A stretch of 64,000 nt of DNA, taken from contig OX365953.1 of NCBI GenBank assembly GCA_947247005.1, forward strand, positions 1,431,001 to 1,495,000, given 5' to 3'. Position 1 is the stretch's first letter; the number at the start of each line of letters is the position of its first letter. The notes below the pieces were generated by a model. That model was not told the DNA's origin. It did no database searches and saw only the letters and a program-made list of their open reading frames with translations. Shown here in pieces: positions 1-10,187 of the stretch. The position numbers and the translations under genes are program-made. This DNA is from Spisula solida (Eukaryota > Mollusca > Bivalvia > Venerida > Mactridae).

Positions 1-199
1 ATCTATATTCTTCGTACATACACATATTGTGCCATTTGTGGGTCGACTGAACTGGTTATAATACACAAGTTCGACGGGAGGGGCTAAGTGTATGTTCATA
101 GGGACCAAGAAAAAAACCATTAGTCAGACCCCCCTTGAGAAATATTTCAGAATGTGCGCATGTTACAAATCGTTTAGATGGTGATGTTCGTTTAGGTTC

Positions 200-390
200 C
201 AAGTATATGGTTGTATATTTTGTGATCCTTGCCTTTTTATTGACATTGGTGAGTGGTGTAATCCTTGCCTTTTTATTGACATAGCCATGATAGGCACGTG
301 GTGTAATCCTTTCCTTTTATAGTCATGATAGGCGATTGGTGTAATCCTTGCCTTTTTATTGACGAAGGCGAGTGGTTTAATCCTTTTATT
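200..390. repeat. Short imperfect tandem repeat, unit about 46 bp
   Basis: The phrase gtaatccttgcctttttatt recurs four times, with variants (gatccttgcc, gtaatcctttcc), between about 222 and 390, separated by copies of tgacat and atagccatgataggc. An 88-codon minus-strand ORF across the block is a by-product of the repeat. I see no gene here. Confidence 0.6.
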
Positions 391-429
391 CAGCAGCTTG
401 GCAGCTTGCAGCATAGGTTCGAATTCCAC

Positions 430-2585
430 AATATATGCAAGTTATGATTATCATTACATGTTTTGCAGTCTGAGTATATAGTCATAACCCTGCTAAAGCC
501 ATGTCTATTTTAAAAATACATGTAGATTTTTGTTCAAATCATGACTTTGTTCAACGAGGTTAAATATAATGAATATATGTGCTTCAGTTATCCAAGTGGG
601 CCATTTTAATGCAAATGCTAAAGTTAAAATGTCATCATTGAAATTTGGATGGATTAACTTGGATGGATTTTCAAAACACTTGAAATCAACCATTATTCAA
701 TTAAATGTTTCTTGGATCATATTTATTTCTTTTGCCTCACTACTTTCTGACATACATGTACCAATATTACAATAGTACAAGTATGTCAATCTGCAACTGG
801 AAAACAATAAATGAAAATGTATATGAGGTTTGTCTTTATTTTCTATACCACAAAAACATGTGTTACACTTAATAGTGTATTATAAACAATGACATGAACT
901 GAATTTTAATCATTTATTATATGAGAGACATAATAACAAGAGCTTACAAAAAAGCAAATTCAAATTAGAAACAGGACATGACATGATGTGTTTCCAAAAA
1001 GTGATTTTTCACAAAGCCCTAACTTCTTTGTTACATGGGAAAAAAGTAACCCAGACAACCAGCAAACATTGTGGAAATATTGTAACTTTGTTCAACCTTA
1101 ACTAATGCACAACCTTTTTGATTTAGGGGCCATAATGTAATTCACTGAATCTGGTAATATTTTTATCCACAACTGCATGCTTGTGTACTAAGTTCTTGCA
1201 CAGATAGCTGATTTTATATAATCAAAGGGTCATAACTCTGCTAGATTACTGGTCACATCTAAACATTAAATCCATCATGCACAATGTGACTGTTATCACA
1301 TGACTTTTTGATGAATTAAGTAAGACCATGCTAAGACTTTCACACAACACGCATCTAAAATAGCAATTATCTGAATCAAGAGCAAACAGTCTGTTGTTAA
1401 ACAGCAATCTTGACAGTGAAACTTGACAAGTGGACATTTCTGAGAATCATCTAAGGTGTATATCTCAAGATGGACAAAAGCAAATCTATAACACCAATCG
1501 CCATGAATGGGCACACAATGGATATTTAATAATTAATACATTTTGTGCGAAAACTGAAATAACATTAAAAAAAGACATAAACTAACATAATTGTTTTTCT
1601 TATAAATTACTACCTGCAGCTAGATAATAAAAATTCAAGCCTTTATCTAAAATGGAGAAAACTGTGTTGGAGAAGTTATATAAAATGCTGATCAAACCTG
1701 TCATCACTGCTATAACTTTAAATATTGCACAGATTTTAAAATAAAACTGTATACAAACCAAGTTAAATAAGACAAAAGCAAATAATTAGTCAAAATTTAA
1801 CAAGAGCTATCACAGTATACAGCATTCTAGACAATTTGCAGCCGTTTATCTATAAGTGAAGTTTACAACAGATAAATGTCTGTATATCTGTGTTAAAGAC
1901 TATTGCTCAACAATGTTTCAGCTATATACAGTGGCAGATTCACTTTTAATACCAGTTTTCCTGGACTGTCTCTCAGCCAGTACAAACAAGGAAACAGCAA
2001 TTTCTCCACATGTGGAGGAAAATCAACACTGTTGTCAAATTTTCCACCACCACTGGACCATAAATGCGGCTACACTTTGTATGCAATTGAAATAATTAAT
2101 ACAACTACATCTTAACATAACAAGAACAGACAATTTTTCTCTTATGACTTTCCTTGTATCCGGGTTAGTATATGTGGACAATAGAGATGCATAAATTTTA
2201 TAATAAGTGAAAAAAAGCCGATTATTCATGGTTGCAAAATAGCATGTGTATTTTCACTGTTTTACTTACACAGTTTTAGATCATGTTGAAATTGTTCCAT
2301 ATTTTTCACATTTAATATAACTTTTTAATTTCAATGTGATTCATTTAATTAAAATTTCAACCAATCACAGTACCATTTTAAGAGAATTGGAAGAATAAAT
2401 TAACAGAAAAACAGTTTGGTTCATGAGCACATGCAATTAAAATATGCATTTGTTGCTGTGACACTCATGAATGAAAATCTTGATTTCTGTGATAACTTTG
2501 AGAAATAAAATTCCCATCTTACACCAAAACCAACAAATATGCACTACTAAATAGAGTTAATGACACTTTTATATTAATTACTATT
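430..2585. other. AT-rich stretch, possible long 3'UTR of a minus-strand transcript
   Basis: No credible coding ORF in any frame. On the minus strand an AATAAA lies at 835-840 (read on the plus strand as tttatt), so 840-2585 could be the 3'UTR of the ORF at 2586-2843. This is inference from one short signal; otherwise I see nothing in this stretch. Confidence 0.25.
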
Positions 2586-2843
2586 TTATTGTTTAATTAT
2601 AGTAAGATCTGAATCAATTACAAAATAAATGGTGAAGAATAATTTGTCTCCCTTTTGTAACTGTTTACGAGTTCTCTGACTGCTTTCAGTTTGAATTTCA
2701 CACAAGAAGTTCCAAGAAATGTTCACATCTTCTGAATGATTTCTTCTGTCTTGATGAAACCATTTCTTGCCTTTTGGGCCACTTATCCACTTAGAATATG
2801 TGAAGTGGAACTCCTCTGACATTTGTGAATTGGTAGAAGTCAT
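2586..2843 (-). CDS. Unrecognised 85-aa ORF, possibly a small gene or terminal exon
   Basis: I do not recognise this protein. It is charged, with a lysine/arginine-rich middle (PKGKKWFHQDRRN, then SSQRTRKQLQKGD), and has no signal peptide or membrane segment. The ATG has an A at -3. A possible splice acceptor (ttcacaaatgtcag) just inside it would make 2586-2815 a terminal exon starting in phase 1. An AATAAA on the same strand lies at 835-840. It may belong to the minus-strand gene whose exons lie at 4380-4506 and 6342-6471, but the phase from the visible donor at 4380 does not match, so an intermediate exon would be needed. It could also be a chance ORF. Confidence 0.3.
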   Translation of the reverse strand: MTSTNSQMSEEFHFTYSKWISGPKGKKWFHQDRRNHSEDVNISWNFLCEIQTESSQRTRKQLQKGDKLFFTIYFVIDSDLTIIKQ

Positions 2844-3720
2844 TTTACATGACCGAGATTGACCAGTTGATCGTATGTTTTCGGCAATCTGTGGTTGTTT
2901 TCGTCATACCGCTGTCAAGTCCACAAGGCACAACACGTTAAACAATGATGGAATTTCCAGTAAAGCTAGCTGCCTGTTTAAGTTATTACAAAAGTTCCAC
3001 ACTAATCATTGCAGACACAAATCCAGTAAGCTTGTGACCATTGTGTTTCGTTTCTGGACGGTTTTAGTGTCACTGAATCTATACAGTACAGGAAACATTC
3101 ACTGATTCAGGAAAGCAACTTGGAACTTCAAAACACAAGATGCTAAACTATCCCCGAGTGACCAGATAACTGCTGCGGTTTCTATGTAGGCCATGATCAT
3201 AGTTTATCTTCACATACCTGTCCAAAGTAAAGTAGTCGTCAAACCAGTTGATTCAGCCACAGTAAACAACCTGCATCGCTTGTAAAGTGTTTTGTGATTT
3301 CAACTTTGACGAGGTTCGCGAAAATACATGACACTTTGGCTACGGTCCCTTCAAGCTGTCCAAACGCTCAATCTTGTCGTCCGGTGTGTGTTTATGCTGA
3401 CAAAGCATTGATCTACATCGTCCAAACTCTTCATTTAACAATTAATATGCTCATAGAGACTAGAATAATCAAGTTTCTGCCGACGCGTTAATTTCAGTGT
3501 CATCTGTTTACCAACAGTCAACGGCAGTTATTCCCCTTTTGGTCGGTTAACCACTGTATTAAACATTTATATTGGACGAAAAAATGCGTACCGCTAATCG
3601 TTGAATTTACTTTTTACGCACAATTTCCGTATTTTCATGGTTATTGGGGTGTTTATTCGTCAAAATCGCTCAAATCCACACGTAGGTCGCCATTTTATTT
3701 TTTCCTTATCTAGTTTAAGG
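2844..3720. other. Intergenic or 5'-flanking stretch, relatively CpG-containing
   Basis: No convincing coding sequence. The stretch has visibly more CG dinucleotides than its surroundings (for example cgtcataccgctg, gacgaggttcgcg, cttgtcgtccgg, ccgacgcg). That would suit a promoter for the minus-strand ORF that starts at 2843, but this is inference only. Confidence 0.25.
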
Positions 3721-3900
3721 AAGCTCGAAGCTTCCTTAACTTTTATGACCAAAATCGGCCGAGATAAGGAAAACCTTAAGGTAAGATGTTTCGTGAATAC
3801 CACTTAAGGTTTTCCTTGGGGGTTGAGGAAAAAACTGGCTGATTTAAAGAAAACCTTGCTACTTAAGGGAAACCTTATCCTTAAGATTCTTTGTGAATAC
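3718..3900. repeat. Short palindromic repeat built from aaggaaacctt words
   Basis: Starts with the palindrome taaggaagctcgaagcttcctta and continues with repeated direct and inverted copies of aaggttttcctta and ggaaaaccttaag up to about 3890. A MITE-like or foldback remnant immediately before MITE family A copy 1. Confidence 0.45.
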
Positions 3901-3926
3901 CACCCCAGGGCTTTTAATTCTAAACC

Positions 3927-4073
3927 ATATATCGCTGGCTTAGAATTAGAAGGTCGTAAACGTGTACTACCTTATAATAGGACTCATGCCTATATTCAAA
4001 GTTTCTAGTTTTTTCTTGTTTTCTCAAAATATTGATTTGTACTTACGACCTTCTAATTCTAAGCCAGCGATAT
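3927..4073 (+). mobile_element. MITE family A, copy 1 (short palindromic form)
   Basis: Left end atcgctggcttagaattaga continues into aggtcgtaa and recurs inverted at the right end (ttacgaccttctaattct, then aagccagcga). The inverted arms are about 29 bp. The element sits in TA-rich sequence (tatata on both sides). Three longer relatives occur in this window, at about 17.0, 20.9 and 31.4 kb. Confidence 0.7.
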
Positions 4074-4100
4074 ATATATATATATATTTTTTTTTTTTAA
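4071..4100. repeat. (TA)n followed by a T-run microsatellite
   Basis: tatatatatatata followed by a run of T at the right edge of MITE A copy 1. Confidence 0.8.
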
Positions 4101-4174
4101 CATAACATACAGTTTATTGGCATTAAATACAATACAGTTCATATAGACAAACAAACAAAATTAACATAATAAGT

Positions 4175-4319
4175 CAGGCCTCAACAAATATTTTTAAAAG
4201 CACCCGTCCTGCAATATAGACAAAGAAGAAAACCCCAAAATCTTACTTGTCCTGCTATATAAATAAAGAAGGAAGATATTGTGCAGGACGAGCGGACGAG
4301 TGGATTCATTGAGGCCTGT
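4175..4319. mobile_element. Small MITE with caggcctcaa termini
   Basis: Left end caggcctcaa and right end ttgaggcctg are perfect inverted copies. Inner motifs cgtcctgc and gcaggacgagcggacgag also pair. About 145 bp, no coding capacity. It lies beside the exon at 4380-4506, in the downstream intron of that gene model. Confidence 0.6.
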
Positions 4320-4379
4320 AAGTGGTATACAAAATATTCATTTTTTCATGAAATATTGACTAAAGTTCATACATTATAC

Positions 4380-4506
4380 TTTCCAGGTCCATATTGGCAA
4401 TGTCTCAGTTGTTCAGATATGATGATATACGGTATACCATCACAGTATACGCCCGTCGCTAGGTTAAACTCCCATCTTATGTGGTTCTTCTTCAAATCTT
4501 TTATAT
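4380..4506 (-). CDS. Internal exon of a CARF/ALS2CR8-like protein
   Basis: A minus-strand open exon bounded by an acceptor (cctgtatttattgtag) and a donor (ggaaa then gtataa). It encodes a stretch with IKDLKKNHIRWEF, VYCDGIPYIIIS and LRHCQYGPGK. From memory, the pattern of an IRW segment, then CDG(I/V)P(Y/F)I, then CxxGxG/K resembles the conserved N-terminal part of calcium-responsive transcription factor-like proteins, which are numerous in bivalves. The exon starts in phase 1, exactly the phase left by the exon at 6342-6471; joining them turns the split codon into Asp. It ends in phase 2. Later exons are not identified. The family call is tentative; the exon call is firmer. Confidence 0.45.
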
Positions 4507-4529
4507 CTACAATAAATACAGGCTTATCA

Positions 4530-4840
4530 TTACCAGGGCTTGACACTAACACCCTGGGGTTCTAACAGAGGCATAATGACCAATCCTGAAATTGAATCCT
4601 GAAATTGAGTTGCAAGTCTGTTTTGAGTGCCATTAGCACAGCACACATCCCTACACCTTAAATAGATTTCAAACATTGTTTTATTGCCAAAAGACTGGAA
4701 TTTCAAATGACAATAACTTTGCCAATTATTTGAATTTTTTCATTAAATAACTTTTATTTTGTGCAGAAAAGACAATTCTTTCCCATGTAGCAGATTTCCG
4801 GATTATTCCGGAATTGTAGGACTCCTGTAACACTGGTCTG
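4530..4840. repeat. Dispersed repeat family B, copy 1
   Basis: Shares blocks with 6493-6755 and 6755-7015: the start ccctggggttcta, cacatccctacacctt, caaacattgtttt, aataactttgccaat, catcaaataacttttatttt-like and the end ttccggattattccggaatt. No coding sequence. Probably a non-autonomous transposon; its ends are not precisely defined. Confidence 0.5.
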
Positions 4841-5440
4841 GTGGTGCGAGACCACAGCTGGTCCCATTGATCACTGAACATACCAAGAAAATACTATTTT
4901 TCCAACATGATCTTATACACATGTAGCTGTTTAAATGGAAACTTCAAACAGTTTACAGTTTATTTGATACTCTCAGCACATAGCACATGTGATATGAGGT
5001 GCAAAAATGGTTACAAAGTAACTATAACTGATGAAGGAAGTTTTTGTATGAAATCACAGTAATTGTTCAATGTAGAACTAAACACAGCAAGAATATAGAA
5101 GCATAATAATGTATGGTGAAAGTCAATTAAATAGCAGTAAGGACCACCTGGAATTCAGTCAGAACAGCAAGTCTCATAAGCTGCTTGCTCGTCCTTTGGG
5201 CCAACATTGAAAATTCGGTAGTGTCAAGCCATGAAAGTGAGTGGACAAACTTTTATCTGATTATCTAACACCTATTTGGTTCGGTTTTTCATAATAATAA
5301 TGTCTTTATTTTCTATGGATAACATAATTGGCAAACCAATGATCATTATAGTTCATACAAACATTGAGGGGGAAACAAACAATACTTTATTTTTATAATA
5401 GGCCCAAAGTTCATACTTAGTATAGATATGCCATTAATGG
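4841..5440. other. Intronic or intergenic AT-rich DNA
   Basis: No credible ORF, RNA gene or clear repeat. It lies inside the inferred intron between the exons at 4380-4506 and 6342-6471. Confidence 0.3.
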
Positions 5441-5441
5441 T

Positions 5442-5560
5442 ACAGTAAACTCCCTCAAAACTGGACCCTGTACTGACCGGACCTAAAGTCTTTCTGGAAG
5501 ATGTGTATAATGTACACTTTGATATATTTTCATAGGGACACGGAAATAGATACATGGGAA
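5442..5560 (+). mobile_element. MITE-like fragment with an acagtaaactccct terminus
   Basis: Begins acagtaaactccctcaaaac. The same terminus in reverse orientation begins another copy at 6317 running left. Similar acagtaaac termini are common in bivalve MITEs. The right end is unclear. Confidence 0.4.
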
Positions 5561-6109
5561 ATATGTCGTGTGGCATTGTTTCAAATTTGCATTATGAGAT
5601 GTTGACAGTGTAAAAGTAAAATCAGTTTAAAGGATTATTTAATGATTAATCACGTTTCTAATGTTCATGATTACTCGAATTACTCAATTTTTCATTGATC
5701 AATCATCATTTCAAATTCTTCAATGACATAGACTGTGCAAGCCTACAAACCCCGAAATACAATTCTGAAATATGACCTAGTGCAGTGTATGTTGTAATGA
5801 AAGCTATACTTGATATGTTAAGCTCTTTAGAACTTTATTTAAATAAAGTTTTTTTATTACCCACCTCAACAACAAAGTTTTAAATGAAAGGATCGTTGTT
5901 CTATTAAGTCCATATTAAGCAATTATTTAACATCATCGATGGTACATGGCAAATTTTTACTATTTTTTTGTTCACATATAGTATTTCTCATACCTGTGCT
6001 AATGACATGTGACATAGTAAAATAGTAAACAATAGAAATCAAAACTTGTTGATAGTACCTTTTATAATGAATACCCAATGTGACACAAGTCACTTACACT
6101 ATTTTAAAT

Positions 6110-6317
6110 GTACATGTCCATTATTTCGAAGGTAATTGTAGTTGAATATTTTGTCAGCGGACCCGAAATGCTGTCCAGTATACGAAATTCTGGTAGTCCG
6201 GTATTGCGGAAGCTTTTTTAGTTGACTTAATAAGAAGACATTTTGGGACCTAAGAAATCGTTCGATTTTATGAGGATTCCGGTTTTCAGGGATTCCAGTT
6301 TTCAGGGAGTTTACTGT
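6110..6317 (-). mobile_element. MITE-like fragment with an acagtaaactccct terminus, reverse orientation
   Basis: Read on the minus strand it begins acagtaaactccctgaaaac and continues with tggaatccctgaaaacc. It lies in the intron immediately after the donor of the exon at 6342-6471. A 76-codon ORF across it is a shadow. Confidence 0.45.
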
Positions 6318-6341
6318 ATCTGTGTTCAACTATCAGCTTAC

Positions 6342-6471
6342 CTGGAGGATTGTGAAATTTAGTTTTTTGAATGACGAATTTCTCATCGGTAGAAATTTCA
6401 TGACTTCGTATAAAAGCATCTGCTTGCTCTAGTGAACCAAATGGTGGAGGTTGTATAATTGATTCTGACAT
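6342..6471 (-). CDS. Exon of a CARF/ALS2CR8-like protein, possible start exon
   Basis: A strong acceptor (ctccttcttctatttcag) falls directly before an ATG, and a strong donor (ccag then gtaagc) ends the exon in phase 1 after 43 codons. The protein reads MSESIIQPPPFGSLEQADAF and continues with IRSHEISTDEKFVIQKTKFHNPP. A short segment rich in Phe, Glu and Ala that organises a query-like region before an IRW block is how CARF-like proteins begin in molluscs, as far as I recall. The next exon (4380-4506) is in the matching phase. Either translation starts here, after a non-coding upstream exon, or this is an internal exon with a coincidental ATG. Splice structure is well supported; family assignment is tentative. 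Confidence 0.45.
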
Positions 6472-6492
6472 CTGAAATAGAAGAAGGAGTAT

Positions 6493-6755
6493 ACAGGGGT
6501 GTCAACAAGGTCAAATTACAAATCCTGAAAATCAAATGCGGCAGACCATTTTTGTCAAACTAGAGGCATTCAATCGCATTATTTCCATATTTAACTCAGT
6601 TTGTATTGAATAACATCCTTCAGAGCAGATATAATTGTACATAACTTTGCCATTTCTTGAGATATTTTCATCAAATAACTTTTATTTTGGTCAGATATCA
6701 TACATGTAGCTCTTTCAGAATAGCTGAATTTAATCCGGAATATTGACAACCCTGG
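6493..6755. repeat. Dispersed repeat family B, copy 2
   Basis: Starts ggtgtcaacaaggtcaaatt and includes aatcctgaaaatcaaatg, ataactttgccatttcttga, catcaaataacttttatttt and atccggaatattgacaaccc. Aligns by eye with the copies at 4530-4840 and 6755-7015. It lies immediately upstream of the exon ending at 6471. Confidence 0.5.
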
Positions 6756-7015
6756 GTTCTACTGAGGCTTCAATGCCAAATCCAGAAAATAAATCAAAAA
6801 TCTGTTAGCACCCACCCCTACACCAAATCTCAGTTCAAACATTGCACCCACCCCTACACCAAATCTCAGTTCAAACATTGTTTTTCTGCTAAAGTTCTGC
6901 AAATAACTTTGTCAATACTTTTCATTTTTTCATCAAATAACTTATTTTTTGCAGAAAGATTGCTCTTTCTAATGCAGCCAATCTGGAATTCCGGAACTGT
7001 ACGGTCCCTGAGTTG
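6755..7015. repeat. Dispersed repeat family B, copy 3, with an internal 36-bp duplication
   Basis: Starts ggttctactgaggcttcaat and ends ttccggaactgtacggtccc. The segment gcacccacccctacaccaaa plus tctcagttcaaacatt occurs twice in tandem at about 6808-6880, a 36-bp direct duplication not present in the other copies. Confidence 0.55.
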
Positions 7016-7344
7016 GGTTATAATTGATTTCTATTGAGTTATAAATATATAAATTTTATAATACATATGTGAAATTGCCAAGTGAATTGAAAGGGATTGA
7101 AACAACAGTTAATTCTTACAACACCAGATTATTAATTTATTTTTCTAAGGTTGATTTTGAAAAATATGGCATCAAAATACTTGACATGTACATTATGATC
7201 TCTTAAAATAAATGCCCACTACCTGTAGGGTACAACACATGCCGGTAATAAGCGAGTATAAAAGCTGAAAGAAAGTTCTCCTAGCTCTAACAAACATTTA
7301 TTTGACTACATGTATTTCTGATTAAATTATGCAAATTAACCACC
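7016..7344. other. AT-rich intergenic DNA
   Basis: Nothing recognisable: no ORF of interest, no RNA gene and no clear repeat. Confidence 0.3.
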
Positions 7345-7475
7345 CCTTTGGGATCTAGATGTCCCGGGTTTGATCCCTGTCTGCCCACTGCTTAATTTCA
7401 CTAAGCAAGAATAACCCATAATGCTCTACTAGACCAATGCGTGAATTGGTACCTGTCAGGGCGGTTAAACTGGAC
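7345..7475 (+). mobile_element. tRNA-derived SINE copy 1, truncated head
   Basis: A pol III B-box-like motif gggtttgatccc at 7366-7377 is followed by the core cactgcttaatttcactaag and by gtgaattggtacctgtcagg, features shared with the reverse-orientation copies at 40155-40320 and 60178-60320. The A-box part is degenerate. Confidence 0.6.
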
Positions 7476-7780
7476 ACGTTCGAAACACACCGTGTACAGC
7501 AACGACAGCATGCCCACTGGAATTTTAAAAGTGGGTATCTGTACCCAATAGTTTTGAAAAAAGTGGGTACAGGCCTAAAAAAGTGGGTAGTGTAATTTTC
7601 AGATGTGCAAGGGAGGTAAATCTTATCTGATTCATGAACATATTTTCAGTCCGGATACGGGTTTTTAAACATTCTTTAAAATAATGGCTGCCAATTTGCG
7701 CAAACTTTCCAAAATGTTTTTTCCTAAATTAATGATAACACACTCAATATTGTTTCAGTTTAACATCACACTCGTAGTAA

Positions 7781-8074
7781 TGCACCTATCAATGTTTTCC
7801 CCCAGGGGGTGGGGGCGGGCATACACGGGACTTTTGACAGAAGGCTGTTTCCGATAGGTGGAAATTTGACAGACAGAAAGGTGCCGAGTCCCGGGAAATA
7901 GACTTTTGCCAAAATTTTGATCCCGGGGGGTATGTAAAGCATCTCCCAGTAAGGTGATTTTTGACAAATTGCCCTTGCTCTAGGGTGGGGAATTAGACTT
8001 TGAAAAAGGAAAAATGTCAAATTCCCTGGGTCAGCCCGCCGCCCCCCTCCTGGGGGAAAACATTGATAGGTGCA
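7781..8074. mobile_element. GC-rich MITE, 294 bp, long terminal inverted repeats
   Basis: Left terminus tgcacctatcaatgttttcc followed by cccaggggg (7781-7809) is repeated inverted at 8047-8074 (tgggggaaaacattgatagg then tgca). The interior is G-rich and direct-repeated (cccggg, tttgacaga). Two overlapping minus-strand ORFs across it are shadows. Confidence 0.75.
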
Positions 8075-8146
8075 TAACTTGAATGCTGTTATGAATATGA
8101 CCAAATGACTACCTCGTTCACTCGATTAATAAGTAAAAACACAGGT

Positions 8147-9112
8147 ATTCGGCATGTTGGCTGTGACCCCCCCCTGCCAATGAACTCCTCTACAACCCAT
8201 CCAGGGAGCTTAAACATGTTTAAAAAGTGTTCAAACAACATAAAATAACATTTCATTAAATATCTGAAAAAACCCCGTTGGTGTCATATTACGTTAGTAG
8301 AAGGTATACAAGAATCTCACGGTCAGCTACGACTCAACTTCACAGAAGCACTTCAAAGTTCTTCAAATATGGGCCCAGCTTAACAATTACCAGCTATTTT
8401 CAAGTGGGAAGGATACCCCTATATAATTAAACACAAACAACTACCAGACCTTCAACAATTCGTCGATCACAGAGTCCTAAACTCTCGACGTACATTTAGT
8501 ATGTTGGTATGCTGACAAGTGATGTGAAGTCGGTGCTCGATTTGCACGTATGCAAAGCGCATAGTACATGTTTATACTACGGCCAAACTATCGTCAATAT
8601 GCGGTCAAAAAATGACACCTATCGCGGCGATCAACCCAGTTCTGGGCCGCAGATTGGCGATAGTTTGGTCGCAGTATAAACATGTACCAAGCGCTTTGCA
8701 ATACTGATCAAACTGTCAAATGTTTAGAACCGAAACTTGGATTTACAAATTTACGTTTTACAGCTTCATTAGACCTCAAAACATCAGTGTTACCAATTGT
8801 AAGTGCTATATTTAAACTTACTGGTATGCATTTTCTCAGTTATTGTTGCTACCAGCGCAATACGTGCAAATCAAACACCGACTTCACATCACTTGTAAGC
8901 CTACCAACGTACACAATGACAGTGACTTTCTTGTATACCTTCTACTAATGTAATATGACACCAACCCGGATGTTTTTCAGATTATTTAATGAAATGTTAG
9001 TTTATGTTGTTCGGACACTATTTTAACATGTTTAAGCTGTCTGGATGGGTTGTATAGTTGTTCACTGGCGGGGGGAGGGAGGGGATTTCACAGACAACAT
9101 GCCGAATACTTG
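8147..9112. mobile_element. Foldback element of about 0.97 kb
   Basis: The left arm starts gtattcggcatgttggctgt and the right arm ends acaacatgccgaatac. Between them many blocks pair in order: gggttgta/tacaaccc, aaacatgttt, atttcattaaat/atttaatgaaat, tgtcatattac/gtaatatgaca, gtagaaggtatacaaga/tcttgtataccttctac, agtgatgtgaagtcggtg/caccgacttcacatcact and catgtttatactac/gtataaacatg. The centre (8580-8680) includes ggccaaactatcg and cgatagtttgg. No transposase. The arms differ by indels, so it is not recent. Confidence 0.75.
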
Positions 9113-9470
9113 TTAGTAGAAATAGTGCCCTGACCCTTGGAAATGTGACATAATTTAGAACTAATACCAATGAATCTAGATCGTCTGGATGTTTGACGCA
9201 GCTCGTTTAACAAATTTCAATTAAATAGCAAGCGTTTATCGGATTTAAGGTTGCCAACTGCTAAAACTGCAGAGATTGTTTACTAGTAGTAGTACCCGCA
9301 CACAGGGACATTGAAAAAATTGCGGTGGACATCGGTTTTCTTCGTAAAAATGCATGATTTTGCATGACTGGTCATGCTGACCGATACATATGAGACTACC
9401 TCTTGGTTTCCAATGAGTTTGTATCTAGTTCAAGTAGTTGGGGAAACACCTTTCAGAAATGACCAAGTGC
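9113..9470. other. Intergenic DNA
   Basis: No gene or clear repeat. A small atgcatgattttgcatgact direct/inverted cluster lies near 9350. Confidence 0.3.
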
Positions 9471-9471
9471 C

Positions 9472-9524
9472 CCGGCCGAGGATCTAACCAGGAACCTCTC
9501 GATCAGTAGGCAGGAGCTATGTTT
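9472..9524 (-). mobile_element. tRNA-derived SINE copy 2, head fragment
   Basis: On the minus strand it reads gctcctgcctactgatcgag, then aggttcctggttagatcctc, a tRNA-like anticodon arm plus a B-box-like ggttagatcc. The SINE body is not visible next to it, so it is a remnant only. Confidence 0.35.
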
Positions 9525-10187
9525 ATTCCATCTATTAAAAATAGCAGGAACCCATGCTTACACATATTTTAGAGCTCTACAGTTCTAAGGCAACAACAAT
9601 GAAATTTATTAAGATGTCCGAAATTATCATATCCGAAATTGATACCACTTTAAATTTACCTTTTACCCAGTTAGAGGTAGCCGATGTTCATCAATACTTC
9701 AGCGCTAAAACAAGATTACATATATATGTATATATTACTGTGGTGATAATCTTAAATTTCCGATGAAATTGTTTAAAATAAAGATTTACCGTAATTTGTT
9801 GTTGTTGAGTCCAAATTTTGTTCCCGAACTATGTCGTCTAACCCAAAGACCAAAAATTACCAAAATGTGTTTTCAACTTACAGCAAGCGTTCAAAACACC
9901 GCAAAGTATAGTTTTTTCTGTGCATTTTGAACAGACTTTATGACTATTTTTATGATTTTTAATGCTATACGTGTAGTGAAATCTTTTGAAAATAGATTGT
10001 ATATATAGGTAGTCTACAAATATATAGGTAACAAACCACCAAATAGATTTGTTCTTTAACTCAATGTAAAGTGACAAATTGCTGACCCAAAAAATGTCAA
10101 ACTTTTGTCCATGGGGACCTCTCAAAATCCACCAATCAATAGAAATAGCATATAGCCTCAAGAAAATGAAAAAAAATCAGGGGGTTG
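9525..10187. other. AT-rich intergenic DNA
   Basis: ORFs up to 107 codons on the minus strand have no recognisable content. I see nothing else here. Confidence 0.3.

Noticed and set aside
7755..8104. Two overlapping minus ORFs of 70 and 112 codons
   Set aside because: They run through a GC-rich MITE with long inverted ends; stop codons are rare there because of composition.
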